From Parapristionchus giblindavisi (lineage: Eukaryota > Nematoda > Chromadorea > Rhabditida > Diplogasteridae): DNA of 64,000 nt. The position numbers and the translations under genes were made by a program. Every line of letters starts with the position of its first letter. Position 1 is the first letter of the stretch. The DNA is taken from positions 310,001 to 374,000 of the forward strand of contig CALSFV010000271.1 in assembly GCA_943737045.1 (NCBI GenBank). Direction: 5' to 3'. Below are positions 48,901-61,144 of this stretch, piece by piece. Below the pieces are notes generated by a model, which saw only the letters and a program-made list of their open reading frames with translations, had not been told where the DNA came from and searched no databases.

Positions 48901-49414
48901 TACTTTCGGTATCCAAGTCTTATGCCAAAATAATTAACATTATATATATATCACGTTCAATTCCATTAGAATCATTTAATCCAATCCTAATCCCTAACCT
49001 AAATATCAGTCTGCGCTCTCTAATCGCGCAGAACTTTTGACTTTTGATCTTTGATCTCTGACCTCTACAATATGATCGTAGACTTCCGTCTCTCTGCCTT
49101 CTATCACGGCTCCACATTCGCCCCAGGGACATATCGTGGTGGACTTCGACGTAGATGGAAAACTGCTGTAGAATGATGTTGTTGATGATGAAAGTGGGCG
49201 TGTCGACTCCGCCCCCTTCTTCACCGTCACTGGAGGACACGCCCCTCTCGAATCATCCTCGGATACTGATAGTGGAGTACCCACGCCCGTGCCGCATTCT
49301 GACGGCGATAAGGCCTATAAGATTGTTCTTTGAACTTTTGATCTTTATCTTTGTAGTTTGATCTTTGATCTTCGGACAAACCTGAATCTGGCTCCACTTC
49401 GGAGGTTCGTCCAT
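45919..49414 (-). CDS. Three-finger C2H2 zinc-finger protein (404 aa)
   Basis: Probable DNA-binding nuclear protein; I do not recognise the ortholog. Exons: 49382-49414, 49063-49314, 48461-48553, 48293-48358, 47231-47396, 47051-47153, 46753-46861, 46366-46494, 45919-46182; total 1,215 nt, all phases matching. The fingers use wide Cys spacing: C73-x4-C78...H92-x4-H97, C131-x4-C136...H155-x4-H160, and C169-x4-C174-x12-H187-x4-H192. The first two are each split by an intron. Finger 1 is followed by a Lys-rich acidic-ended linker (KKEKKKNKKKDED), which could be a nuclear localisation signal. The C-terminal 87 residues are Pro/Thr-rich (PPPPPRLAPP). The start MDEPPKWSQIQ follows a TCTTCAG acceptor at 49441; that frame is open upstream, so another 5' exon is possible. 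Confidence 0.78.
47588..47630. repeat. ACGCGT-rich CpG cluster in zinc-finger gene intron
   Basis: CGCGTGTACGCGTCCGCGTC and following ACGCGT units form overlapping short palindromes in an otherwise AT-rich intron (47397-48292). It may be another foldback core. Confidence 0.5.
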
Positions 49415-49729
49415 ACGCGGACGGAACCCTACGGGGGAACCTGAAGAGAGAGGGAAGGAGTTAAAAGAGACGGAGGAGAAGCGAGAGAGGAGCGAGGGAG
49501 CGTGGGATAGCGAGAGAGTGGTAGAGAAAGATGGGTGCAGACGAGAGAGTATGTTGAAGAGTGAGAGCGGTGAGAAAGAGAGATGGAGAGAGTATGGGAA
49601 TATGAGAGGGTATAGATAATGATAGTGTAGAACTAGTATTGAAACGTCTAGTGAACATGATGATATAAGTGATAAAATATCGATAATTAACGGTACGCTT
49701 TTGAGATGATCAAACGATGGAGGAAGAGG

Positions 49730-50440
49730 TAGAGGAAATGGAGAAGAGAGGGAGAGGGAGAGGGAGAGGAAGAGAGGGAGAGGTAGAGAGGAAAAGTTGA
49801 GGTAAAGAAAAGGGAGAGGTAGAGCTTGATTCAGTACTATAGCTCGAATGACAATAAACAGCGTGTACCCATTGATAGGGGAATAATATCAAGGAAAGGA
49901 GAGGAGAAAGTTATGGGATTGGGTAGAGGGAGTTGGAAAGGGAGAGGGAGAGGTAGAGATAGAGATAGAGGGAGGGGGAGAAGTAGAGGTAGAGGGAGAG
50001 ATAGAGATAGAGGTAGAGGTAGATTTAGAGGTAGAGGTGGAGATAGAAGAAGAGGTAGAGGTAGAGGTAGAGGTAGAGGTAGAGATAGAGGTAGAGGAAG
50101 AGGAAGAGGTAGAAAATAGATAGACTAGAATAACTGATACTGTATCAATGTGATAAGAGGGATGGGATAGAATAAGAACAGGGGAAAGTGATAGTGGTGA
50201 CGCCATATGAATAAGGATAAGAGGGAAAGAGGGAGAGGGAGAGGGAGAGGGAGAGGGAGAGGGAGAGGGAGAGGGAGAGGGAGATTTGGATTGAGAAGTG
50301 TAGTGAAAGTAAGCGAAGGAGTGGGAGAAGGGGAAAGGGAGAGACGCAAAAAAGGGGAGCGAGAGGAGAAAAGGAAGGGTAAAATGTGAGAGGTAGAGGG
50401 GAAAAAGGCAGAGGGAGAGAAAAGGCAGAGGTAGAGATTT
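49730..50440 (+). repeat. Homopurine region with (GGGAGA)n core
   Basis: Strongly G+A on the plus strand. 50219-50284 is an uninterrupted purine hexamer array, and TAGAGG hexamers dominate 49945-50115. Confidence 0.85.
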
Positions 50441-52265
50441 TGTATGCTAGACTGCGTGGACAGATTATAATGAGATAGGGAGGGATGTATAATAAGTATT
50501 GAGGGAGTGATAATGGGTGTGATAGATGAGATCAGATGTTTCATATCATAATCTCTCCTTCAAAAGTTTACTTCAATATAAACTTTCTAAAAGGCGAGAG
50601 TGTATAAAGTTAGCTCTGTCCTTCTTTTCCTTTCGTTAGCATTGAACGGTGCATATGGTGATTTGTTTCCTTAGGGTTTAACCATAATTAATTATGATAT
50701 AGTTTGAGCGATAATCTACGATCTTTCTTCAGCGATTTTTTCACGTTCTGCGTAAATATGTTGTAAGCAATGGCACAATCGGGCGAAACCACTTAGGACA
50801 AAATTAGGTGCGAGCCGGGTCATTAAAGAACTCCCCGCGCTATTTTGAACCTCTCCCGTATACACAATATCGGAGACGTATAGACGGAGTAAGAGACTGT
50901 GACAATTGGGAGGAGGGGAAGGTTCAGATTAGATTTTGATCGTAGTACGGAAATGACACTCTCAAATTATTGAATACAAGAACAATAGACATAAGAGGAT
51001 ATGGTGAAACGTATTCGGTGCTTCGAATGAACTAATACTAATAGAGAGAAAGAGTGAAAGGAGGAAGGGAAAAGTGCCATTGCACTTTATAGTACGAGGA
51101 GGCTTATTCAGCTAACTATAGGGGACTATAGTACATGAATATGACTTGTTCCATTCAGACACCAATGCTTAATACCTTACTAAAAATATTTTAAAACATA
51201 AAAAATACAACTGCACAAATGATTAAGTATGAAGTGCAACATTATAGAGTTAGTTACTGCATATTTTGTTCAAAACACGCTGAAGGAAAAGAAAAAGCGA
51301 TGAGCGAGAGTTTGTAAAAAAATTTAATTTAATTTATATTTTTTTTGTTCTATTTTTTTCAAATTTTGAAAGGAACATTACTGAACCTAACTTTTGTGTT
51401 CATTTCACACACTATTTCCTTGGACTAATGAAAGAGACAATGACATTTCTGTCGCTATGTCACTTGAATAGCAATGTCATTTAACTTTTTAAAAGCATGG
51501 TTGTTGTAAAATATTATCGCGCCCATTATAACGTGGCTCTACCGTATCATAAGTACCGTAATCCTACAGTATTTACAATACCGTAACCCTACCGTAATCC
51601 AGTCACCGAGGGGTACGAACTATTTATGGAAACTAGTGACCACACACGCATTACTTGTTATAGATATTATAGGTTTCTCTCTCTTTCTCTGTCCAATCTC
51701 TGCATTTGCAATGCACTCTCGCTACTTTCACTAGAACTCTCTCCATTTCCAATGCTCTCTCGTCACCACTCTCTTTCTCTGTCCACTCTCTCACTCTCCC
51801 ACGCTCTTTCCACTCTTTTTGCATGGCTGTAACAGTGAAGGCCATAGAGTAGCCAGATTTACGATGAGAGACTGTTGGAAGGAGAGAGAGCGCAGACAGT
51901 TAGAGAACAGGGAAGAGAAGAGACGGTCAAAGAGTCAGAGAGTAGGCGAGAGAGCTGAGCTTCTTGAAGAGACGGTCAGACAGTCAGAGACTAGACGAGA
52001 GTGCGTGAGATATGGAGAGAGTGGAGAGAGATTCAGAGACGGAAATCATAATGAAGCCTTTCCTCACCCCCTCCCGCACGCATAATGACCATGCGGGGTT
52101 GTTTACCGCCTGCGGCCATGATTGTGGATTGTGGCTGGCCACGGTTCATTGCGCATGGCCACGAATCGGCCACAATTCACCGAACACCTGCGCCCGAGGC
52201 TAGTAACCGTCCAAGAATTAGCGTGTGCGTGTGCAAAATAACTTGGCCGGTTGTCATAAATGGAT

Positions 52266-52470
52266 TAGGGTTACGGTAGTTAGAGGGGTTATGGTAATTT
52301 GAGAGGTTACGGTAGTTACAGGGGTTACGGTAGTTAGAGGGGTTACGGTAGTTAGAGGGGTTACGGTAGTTAGAGGGGTTACGGTAGTTAGAGGGGTTAC
52401 GGTAGTTAGAGGGGTTATGGTAATGGATTAGGGTTACGGTAGTTAGAGGGGGTTATGGTAATTTGAGGGG
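52266..52470 (+). repeat. 18-bp minisatellite GGGGTTACGGTAGTTAGA
   Basis: About eleven copies, several perfect and some variants (TTATGGTAATTTGAG). The unit contains the ACGGTAG motif that is also scattered through introns of this window. Confidence 0.9.
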
Positions 52471-55400
52471 ACGAATGTGAAGGGCAGATGTTGGAAGCGA
52501 TGACACATAGAGGGAAATAGGACTGAACGAGCACAAGAATTGAATAGATGAGATGGCCTCTATTCAAGCGACAGACGGTGTAAGTATTGCATCAAAACTG
52601 TAAATACCTAGTTAGTCTTGCTTAGGTAAGGTTACTTAGGCACTTAAATAGGTTTGGTACTTTACTTAGGTAAAGTTAAGCGTTATGACAAAATACGATA
52701 GATTCTTAGAAATTATGTGCTAAAAATCAATAATTCATTCGAATTGAGCGAGGAATAAGATGTGACATGGCCAATTATAAATGGAAGACATCTGTGGGGG
52801 GCTAGGAGACCATTCTACCTCTCCCATCTAGTGAAAGAGGAGAGGGAGAGGGAGAGGGAGAGAGAGGAGGAGAAGGAGAGGGAGGAGAGAGAGAAAGATA
52901 CTATACTCCAGTGCCAAGAGTACGATAAGATGTGGAAGGTCGTGAGGCGTGAGGGAATGATAACTTATGGATCGAGGAGGGGAGAGAGAGAGAGATGGAG
53001 AGAGAGAGAAAGGAGGAGGAGGAGGACTGGGAGAGGGAGGGAGAGAGGAGAAAGGTTGAGAACGATCGCACAGTCACATTTATGGGATAGATCTATCGAG
53101 ATGAATGGGAGGTTATGCAAAGAATGAGAGGGGAGGAGAGGGAGGGGATGAGGAGGGTGAGGGAGGAAAAGGAGAGGGAGAGAGAGGGAGGACAGAGAGG
53201 GAGAGGGAGGACAGAGAGGTAGAGGTCAGGCATACTTATAAGGGAAGAAGGCCTATCTATCTATCTTGACTCCTCCCTCTACCTTTAGGCCAGATAGACC
53301 CCTAGAAGAACGGTGTACTAGAGAGGTAGAAGGAGGAAGGAAGAGAGAGGTTGAGGGAGGGAGGAAGAGGTAGAGATAAGAAGAGGTCGAGGTAACGAGA
53401 GGGGAAGATTATAATCATTCCTTCGGGAAAGGCTGTTATGCGGGAATTGTGATTTTTGGGGTACAAGCCGGTAAAGATATTTGATCGTTTCTAAAAATCT
53501 TGTAATCAGGAATTTTGAAAACGAGGTTTAAAAAGTTCAACAGTCAGTGAACCGATGAAAGAGAGATATAGCCATTATGGTATGGGCTATGACTCATTGT
53601 CAGTTAGGATGATAAGAAACAAATTAATATCAGCGCATATTTCGAGGGATGACTAATTGACGGCGCCGAAACTTCCGGCTATCTTTTTCTGGCTATCATT
53701 TCGGGAGTGGGGGTGTACACTATTGGTAGCGACTATGGGTACTGAATATTGTCATCGGTAGTTTATCATAAAGAAAAAATCATAAAGAGAAGTTAAAAAC
53801 TGTAACTGTATACGGTAGGTGTACGGAATATGGTAGGACTATAGTAAGGTTACGGTATACGGTAGATCATTGGAAGTGTGCCCTGGGGACTGCAGAGAAA
53901 GAAAGTGAGAGCGAACGTGCAACGGGTGGAATGAGAAAGAGACGCGCGGAGAGAGTGTGGCAGAGTGAGAGAATGCGAGAGAAGTCAGAGAGAGACGAGA
54001 GAGTATGGGATAATGAGAGAGTGCGAGAGGCAGAGGGGTACAGAAGGTTGTGGAGGGAGAGGGAGAGAATAAGGGGAGGGAGAGAGAGAGATGCTAGAGG
54101 GGGGGGGGGGGGGGGAGATGCTAGAGGGAGAGGGAGGGATTGAAGAGGAGGCCAGCCGGACCCTTGCCTCCCTCTCTATTCTAATAGCCCCCTAGACAGC
54201 TGATTAAGAGGACGAGAAGGGATCCAAGAATCGAGAATGAGGATATTGATTGGGAGAGTACGGTAGGAAGAGGATACGGTAGGAATAATGATTTTTGGAT
54301 ACGGTAGGAATATTGATTGGTTGGATACGGTATTAATGTTGATTTGTGATATTTTATTTATTAGTCAGTTACAGTAGAACAAGTGGGATACGCTAGTAAT
54401 GATCTGTTATCTACAGTAACTACTGGATCATACGGTAGTGTTACAGGGATACGGTAAGATTATCGATCGATAAACTACAGTATCTTCTCGTTCAGGACGA
54501 AGGAGGAGCGATTCCCATAGAAGAAAATATTAGCGTGAGACGAATTTGTGTTGGTTTGTGCCCTTCTTTTCTGCCTCTACCATTCGTTCTCTACCTCTCC
54601 CTCTCCTTTTTTCTTCTCTCCCTCTCCCTTTCCTCTACCCATCACCCTCCCTCTTAAGGTCACAACTACGGGGCCTGCCCATTCTCTACAGTAAACACAT
54701 TGTCCTATGAGGCATGCAGGCAGGGGCCGTTATGAGTGGTGAGAGAATACCCATAGAGGATCATTCAAACTATACTGCTCTCTGGCCAAACTTGCAACGA
54801 GAGCGCATGGCGAGAGCGGAGAATTGCTAATTAGGATTGTCATTGATGGAAGAGACATAATGAGATAATTGTATGTGTCAAGAGATTCAATATTGAGATG
54901 AATGAATGAACAGATTCTTTCCATTTTCAAATACATCGATCGATATTCTAATAATAGATACCGTATACCTATCATAAATTACGAACTGCACCAAACTGGC
55001 AATGGGAAGACTTAATGATTTGACTATCGGAAGCTGCAAATCGATAAAAGTATACGGTAGTTGTGATTAGAATATATTTGAAAATGGAAATAACGAAAAG
55101 GAAGATATTACAAATCGTGCGAAACAGGCCCTTGCGGAAAAGGCGACTGGGACCGTGATTAATAGATGATGAGAGAGTGTGTGAAAATGGGAGAGTGCCA
55201 GAGAAACAGAGACAGACTAGAGAGTACTACGAGACGAGAGAGTAGAGGGCAGAGACTGTGATAAATTGAGAGAGTGTCAGAGAAACAGGCGAGAGAGCAT
55301 GGAAAAGTGAGAGAGTAAGAGTAATAGAGGCGGTGGCCTCTTATGTTCGCATGTATGTGACTGTGACTGTAAGCGGCGAAAGATCAAAGAACAACTTTAT

Positions 55401-55515
55401 TGGAGCGTCTTTAAGACCAGAAGATTTGAAGTTGAGTGAAGTGAATATCGACGTCTCGACTGAAAAAATCGAAAATATGGAATGTTTTTCCAAATCTAAT
55501 AATATTATTATTACT

Positions 55516-55844
55516 ATTAAAGGTGGAGACCCGCGAATGTTCATGCAAATCTCTTGCATCTCGCTTATGCAAGTGTCAAGTGATATGCAAGAAAATAGAG
55601 TGGACTCTCATCAGTCCCTTAGCGCAGTGGTAACATTTCTGGCTATATGGCGCATGGCCGAACTTTCTTATTTTCAAAAAGCGCGCCTTTGCCTGCGATT
55701 GCAAGCATGATTCATGCATGATTCTAGCGATCAATAAGCTGAATCAGCATAAAATAAATGATGTACCATATGTAGAATAACTTTTGCCACCTTTCTGTCT
55801 TCACAGTTTGTTCACGAAAATATTCGCGGGAGTCCACCTTTAAT
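55516..55844. repeat. Foldback element with tRNA-like segment (329 bp)
   Basis: Ends ATTAAAGGTGGAGACCCGCG and, inverted, CGCGGGAGTCCACCTTTAAT. Inside, CCTTAGCGCAGTGGTAAC resembles a tRNA A box, and nested ATGCAAG/CTTGCAT and ATGCATGATTC palindromes occur. A frame open at 55333-55710 runs into it and is not a credible gene. Confidence 0.7.
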
Positions 55845-55860
55845 CCTGTCAGCATAGAGG

Positions 55861-56068
55861 CTCTGGTATTTTGCCACTTAAAGTCTACTTAAACTACGTC
55901 ACAGACTTTAAGTAGACTTTAAGTAAACTTTAAGTGAAAAAACATTTGACGAAATGCATTACAGTATACCACACCACTTTAAGTAGACTTACGTCTCACT
56001 TTAAGTTTACTTAAAGTCTACTTAAAGTGGGTAAGTTTAAGTAGACTTTAAGTGGCAAAATACCAGAG
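55861..56068. repeat. Foldback of the TCTGGTATTT family, large copy (208 bp)
   Basis: CTCTGGTATTTTGCCACTTA at the left and its complement at the right, followed by repeated AAGTCTACTTAAA in both orientations, so it forms several nested hairpins. Confidence 0.85.
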
Positions 56069-56452
56069 GGGGGCCAAAACAAGGGGAATGTTCTTTTCCA
56101 CAAGATTTATCCTTTCGTCTCTGAGAGATTCATCTCCATTCAAGAAAACGTTTCAAAATATATAACTTTTCACCGATCTCGTGAAAGTCTTTTGTTAGGG
56201 AAAGAGAAAAATACATAAAAAAAATCCCCCCTTCACCACTATTGTTGTGGTCAAAAGTCGATGAAAATCAAAATATGAGAAAAGTGTGTAAAATGAGAGA
56301 AATTTTTCTTCACTTGTCTTTTCTTTTCGTATCTTATGGATAGAATCGTATACGTCTTTGGTCGGCAGAGAACAAAGAAATAGTGTGTGGATTGAAGAGA
56401 CCGACAGAGGTTTCGCTCTTTTTGAAGTATTTCCCCTTAAGAACGATTTCTC

Positions 56453-59400
56453 TTAAGAATATTTACAGTACCTTCGGTCGACTTTCGGAGGTGGGACATA
56501 GATTCCGATCTTTGATCTCATTGTCAACTTTCTCGTTGTCACTCTCCACGCTGGTTCTATGACGTAGCCCATAATGGGGACGGAACATGCGAATCTGAAA
56601 GGATTACGGTATTCGGTAAAGAGTACTGTATCTGGGTTACGGTGAGTATTGACCGTATAAAATATAGGTACAAGAGTAGCCAGCCACAGCCACAATGTGT
56701 TTCTATGTTTAGAGTGAGCGCACAAGTGAGATAGCAGGTAGATCATAGAGAGCGAGGAGGGAGGGAGGAAAACGTGAGGAGTTAATCGATAGTTCTTTTT
56801 TCTGTGTAGCAGCCAGTAGCAAGGCAATAACACAAGTACATTTTATACGGACTATATCGAGTACGATAAGTCAGATATGGAAGAGGATGTGTATGGTGGC
56901 TTTGATGCGATAAATGAGAGGTACTGTAACTCACACGGCAATCCAGAGATCGTATAGGCATAGCGATATAATGGATATGTAGGGAAAGACGCTAAAATCA
57001 TTATTGATTATTTGGAGTTGATGATAATTTTCAACACATCTATTCAAAAATTATTTCCCATATAATTTTTGATATAAATTTGCATTCTAGAGAAGTTTAA
57101 CTGAATATGTGCAAGAAACTTCATTTGTTAAAATTTTTTCTTGCAAATCCCCGGTTAAACATCTCTACAGTAGACCTTTTATATTTTTTTTTGATTTAGA
57201 TATATAAGTTGTACCATAATAAATGGGCGAAGTAGAAACCACAGATGATGAGATAGTTTATAAAGATCGGAAACGTCATTTTGTAAAGCAACTGAAAATG
57301 TTATTTTTCAAATGACTTTGTTTACTGCACTTTCGCTCATTGAACATTAAACTACTTATATGAATATATTCTTGGAGGGTTCGATTTCAAGTCGTCGAGT
57401 AAAATAAATTTACTAAAAAAGTTTTGAAATAATAGCTTACCTGACTGACACGTATGTTCTCGAGTAGTTGATATCGTTTGGACAGTTCATACCCTATAAA
57501 TTGTAATTATATCAGATCGAGAATAATTTGCGATACCTGTTAGTTTGACGGCCTTGAACTGTCGCATTTTGGCGTATTTTTTCAAATTATGACGGTGGAG
57601 GAGAAGGAACGACTGAATATGTTGATTTATCGACTTTCAACTTCTATTTATGGCAATCAATGATGACAAATTTTCAGATCAATAATTAATAAATGCTACC
57701 GTACCACTAATCCGACGGTATTGATCGTGCCAATTATCGCTACAAGAGGCAGCCATGTGATCAGGTCTGGAACATCAGAAATTATTGATCAGACGATCGA
57801 TAGAGGTTACGGTAGCAAGAGATTTATCGATCAATAAATAATTGGCTACAGTACTCACCGAATAGCAGGCAATATGTGAGGTAGAATCCGCCGAAGAAAG
57901 CTATCGACGATATCAGAGGAATGATCCACCATCTATAAATAAATCAATATATCGATTTTTCTTTTTTTTAAGTGGAACCTAATAATACTAATGCTATAAA
58001 TAGAAAATTAAGAAGAATAGAATAATGGAAAATAAAGAAGAATTTTTATGATGATTTGTTTGAATTTACTCGAGATATAGGACAGAGTATTTGAAATTTT
58101 TGGCAATTCTTGTCAAGCAAAAAAATGGCAAAATCATTTTCCCTTTATTCTCGACTTTTTTCTCTTCCCGGTCTTTTGTGCGCACCGCAAAAAAGTGAAA
58201 AACACCGCAAAAATGCGAAGAATGATTCTGGCATTTTTTTGCTTGATAAGAATTGCAAAAAATTTCAAATACTCTGTCCTATATGTGGCATGTGAAGTAG
58301 CGAGCATTTTCCTTATTGATTTCTCAATCAATAAATCAAATTGATCGATAATCGATCAACTACAGTATACCTCGTTCGTCTTTCGTAATCGTCGCACCAA
58401 TAAGTGGCGCACAATCGCTCGAGGGTAAAACCAAGTAACCTATAAGACAATCAATAATAATAATAATAATAATTTATACACGTCAAGCGATCATCGCTTG
58501 GAAGACAATCAATATATCGGTTTATTGATTGCTTGGTGCGATTAAATATTGAGTGATTTAAGCGGTAAGAATGGCTCTACGAGGATGACTCACCCGAATG
58601 TGAGATAAAATGTGCAATAGACCCGTAGAAAACTAGCAGCTACCAATAATGTGTCGTCTATACCTGAAAATGTTCATCAATAATTTTCTAGAAAAATCAA
58701 TTGTCTCCTTTGTATGGTACTACTGGAGGTGTAGTTTCTGCGAAGCATTTTAGTGAGATGGCAAACGTACATTGTATTGTATTCTCATGTACGTCTCTTC
58801 TGCCATTTTAGATCATTTTTATGCAATTTTTTATATCTTCTGTCATTTTATTGTGTATTTTGATCAGTACGATTCGCTAACCTCTACTATCTTCACTAGG
58901 CAATATGATATGCAACTCGAAGAGCATCAAAATAAATCGACCTGAATTATTTTCTCTTGATTAGTTTGTCTTTGAAACGTTGACGTCAAATTCAATAGCG
59001 GTTATATTTTGTGTCCAAACTTCTAGTGCTTTGTATGATATTTTCATTGTTAAAATATGAATAAAAACACAAAGTCGGATGAGAACCGACTGGATGATAA
59101 CTATTTGCATACTTTGTCTATTCACTAGCGCTGGTCTCTCATATTCGGTGTTACATTTTCAAAACGTGCGCACGCCGTAACCCCCGCCGTAACGTCTTCC
59201 TAACGTCTCCGTCGTTACGGCGGAGGATAAGGCGTGCGCACGTTTGAAAATGTAACACCGCAATATGCAAATAGTTATCATCCAGTCGGTTATTATTCAT
59301 CGGTTCTCATCCGATATAATACCGAAAGTACCTATAACAGAAGCTATATATACAGTGAATGCGGTGCAACACATGACCGACAGGTGGATCTGCAAACATA

Positions 59401-60108
59401 AGGTGTTTATAAAATATTTTTTTGTAATTAATAATATTATTTATTACTGGGTATATTTATTGCTGTCTACGGTGTGTTGTTCAAGAGAGTGAACCTTTTG
59501 AATCCAGAATGTTTTTACAATCTATTTTTAAAATTTTCTTTTATCAATCAAAATCTGAGTTTCCGTGATAAAAAGTTCTTTTAATGACAAAAGAAAACAA
59601 CCATTCTCGGTTTCACAGTGGGATACCGCGAAATATTTGCAAATAGCGATATAAATAACTGCACTTACATGGAATACAGAAGAGATAAGTAGGACTTTCA
59701 TCGCGAAAATAAATAAAATAACACTTATTATTATGAAAATAACCTGAAAAACGTTGAACAATAAGTGCAACTCTTTTCTCTAGACCAATTTTATAGCTAC
59801 TATTATATAATTATGATTGTTTTTTTTCAATTAGAACATTTTCTTCTATGAGGAAACCTTTATCCCCTTGAAAATGTCATATTCGAGCATTTCAAAAAGA
59901 TCCAAACATCATTGGCATTAGTTCATTCCATGATTTCATTTGACGTATGTCTGTTTCAGAGTACGAAAAATATTTGAAACAACGCAAGATAGGGTGCTAA
60001 CAAGACAAGTCCTGATAAATTATTTAGTTTATGATTCGAACGCACCAGCAAATTCGTTGATATTTTAGGAATTTTATTAGTTTGCTGAAACATAATCCAA
60101 AAGTTCAT
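56453..60108 (-). CDS. SRE-type nematode 7TM chemoreceptor (318 aa)
   Basis: Putative chemosensory GPCR of the nematode SRE group (SRA superfamily). Exons: 59965-60108, 59669-59743, 59332-59389, 58594-58663, 58371-58439, 57859-57932, 57705-57766, 57537-57612, 57441-57493, 57215-57291, 56935-56991, 56453-56594; total 957 nt, all phases matching. Diagnostic stretches: E123-R-L-C-A-T followed by D-Y-E after TM3, LSKRYQLLENIR (213-224) before TM6, and LYDLWIAV...P...W in the TM7 region. The short exon 57215-57291 (TM6) is required to restore frame. The first exon, from ATG at 60108, is the least certain; another start is possible. Three introns contain foldback elements. Sensory-neuron expression is expected for the family but not shown here. 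Confidence 0.78.
56653..56850 (+). repeat. TIR element with GTATAAAAT ends, copy 2, in the last SRE intron
   Basis: CCGTATAAAATATAGGTAC to GTACATTTTATACGG. The interior matches 27469-27676 over its whole length, in the same orientation. Confidence 0.8.
58075..58284. repeat. Foldback element in an SRE intron (210 bp)
   Basis: ATATAGGACAGAGTATTTGA arms of about 50 bp, nearly perfect, around a CCGCAAAAAAGTG-containing interior. It lies in the intron 57933-58370. Confidence 0.85.
59076..59313. repeat. Nested palindrome with CTCCGTCGTTACGGCG core, copy 2 (238 bp)
   Basis: The outer arms CGGATGAGAACCG and ACTGGATGATAACTATTTGC and the inner arms TGTTACATTTTCAAAACG and GTGCGCACGCC are all matched by complements on the right. 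The right arm has about 11 extra bases. It ends 18 bp from the SRE exon at 59332. Confidence 0.9.
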
Positions 60109-60214
60109 ATTATACTCACATAAAGTATGTTTGCCTCTAAAATAGAGACTACACTGTTTTTTATCGGCGTGTTTCAAGCATCCAAGCAAACAGTTGCTTG
60201 ATCTTAGGCATTGG

Positions 60215-60400
60215 TACTCTGTTATTTCCCACTTGAAGTGTACTTACACTTTCACTTTAAGTAGACGCAAGTCTACTTCAAGTGGAACGTAAGTCTACTT
60301 AAAGTGAAAAAGTGACGTCACTCACTTGAAGTAGACTTCAAGTAAACTTCAAGTTAGAGACGTATTTTAAGTTGACTTTAAGTTTTGAAATATCAGAGTA
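60215..60400. repeat. Foldback of the TCTGGTATTT family, third copy
   Basis: TACTCTGTTATTTCCCACTT at the left and AAGTTTTGAAATATCAGAGTA at the right, with ACTTCAAGT/ACTTGAAGT inner repeats. Confidence 0.75.
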
Positions 60401-61144
60401 AATTCAGTTTGTGAATCCAGTCAAACAAGTTTTGTGCCGCAATTTCAAGCACACATTTAGACATGTTATTAAACGTTCGCAAATGCACTAGTTGTCTCAA
60501 GTTTCAGCATAATTACATATGCTACAGGTATGGTAAAGGTCCTCCGGGAGATCACTACGAATGATAATTACATATGTATTATATGGCTTCAAACAATTAT
60601 CAAATACGCACAAAAAATTAATATCTATTACAAAAATAATATGCACCTCAATTATGTGTATACAATACAATACAATCCGGAACGAATGTGATAAATCCTC
60701 CATGGGAATTGATAGATATGACTGCATTGCTTTAAAATTCGCCTAAACAATCCAACATTTTCAAACAATTAAATGATTTTTAAACAGATAAAATATAATT
60801 AAAAATCAACAGCGAGAATTCTAGAATTGCAAGGAATGTAATGCATAAGGCACGAGGTTTTCGAATTCGTTGAGAGAATTTTAATTAATATAGCGTTGTG
60901 TTCTAACGAATTAGAGCTTGGACATAATATGATTTATGATACATGGAATAGAATTGTTGACATATGGATTGTACACTACATACATGGAGAAAGATAGAGG
61001 TGTGGTCAAGCATAATGAAGCTAACATCACCACATTTATGTGTCCTTTACAGGCATATCCGAGCTAATTTGACTTAGGCAACGCCCTCTAGTAGACAAAG
61101 AAAGCGAGAGAGCATTGTCAGAGCACGGTGACCTTCAAATAAAC

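Larger units (their letters stand above)
49415..55515. other. 6-kb purine-rich and minisatellite intergenic region
   Basis: No gene is supported. It holds GA-rich tracts (49440-50440, 51880-52030, 52830-53400, 53930-54140), an 18-bp minisatellite at 52266-52470, a G run at about 54099-54115, and scattered ACGGTA motifs at 53800-54480. Open frames here encode low-complexity Arg/Gly/Glu strings dictated by composition. Confidence 0.6.

Noticed and set aside
49826..50544. Arg/Gly and Ser/Thr low-complexity frames on both strands
   Set aside because: They follow directly from the purine hexamer repeat; no non-repetitive coding part.
52762..53127. 121-residue Glu/Arg-rich frame
   Set aside because: Composition of the GA-rich tract; no splice structure or conserved motif.
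55333..55710. 125-residue plus-strand frame
   Set aside because: Runs through half of a foldback element and stops inside it; no recognisable domain.
56935..57493. SRE gene as a frameshifted pseudogene
   Set aside because: First reading gave an out-of-frame junction, but the 77-nt exon at 57215-57291 restores frame and supplies the missing membrane segment.
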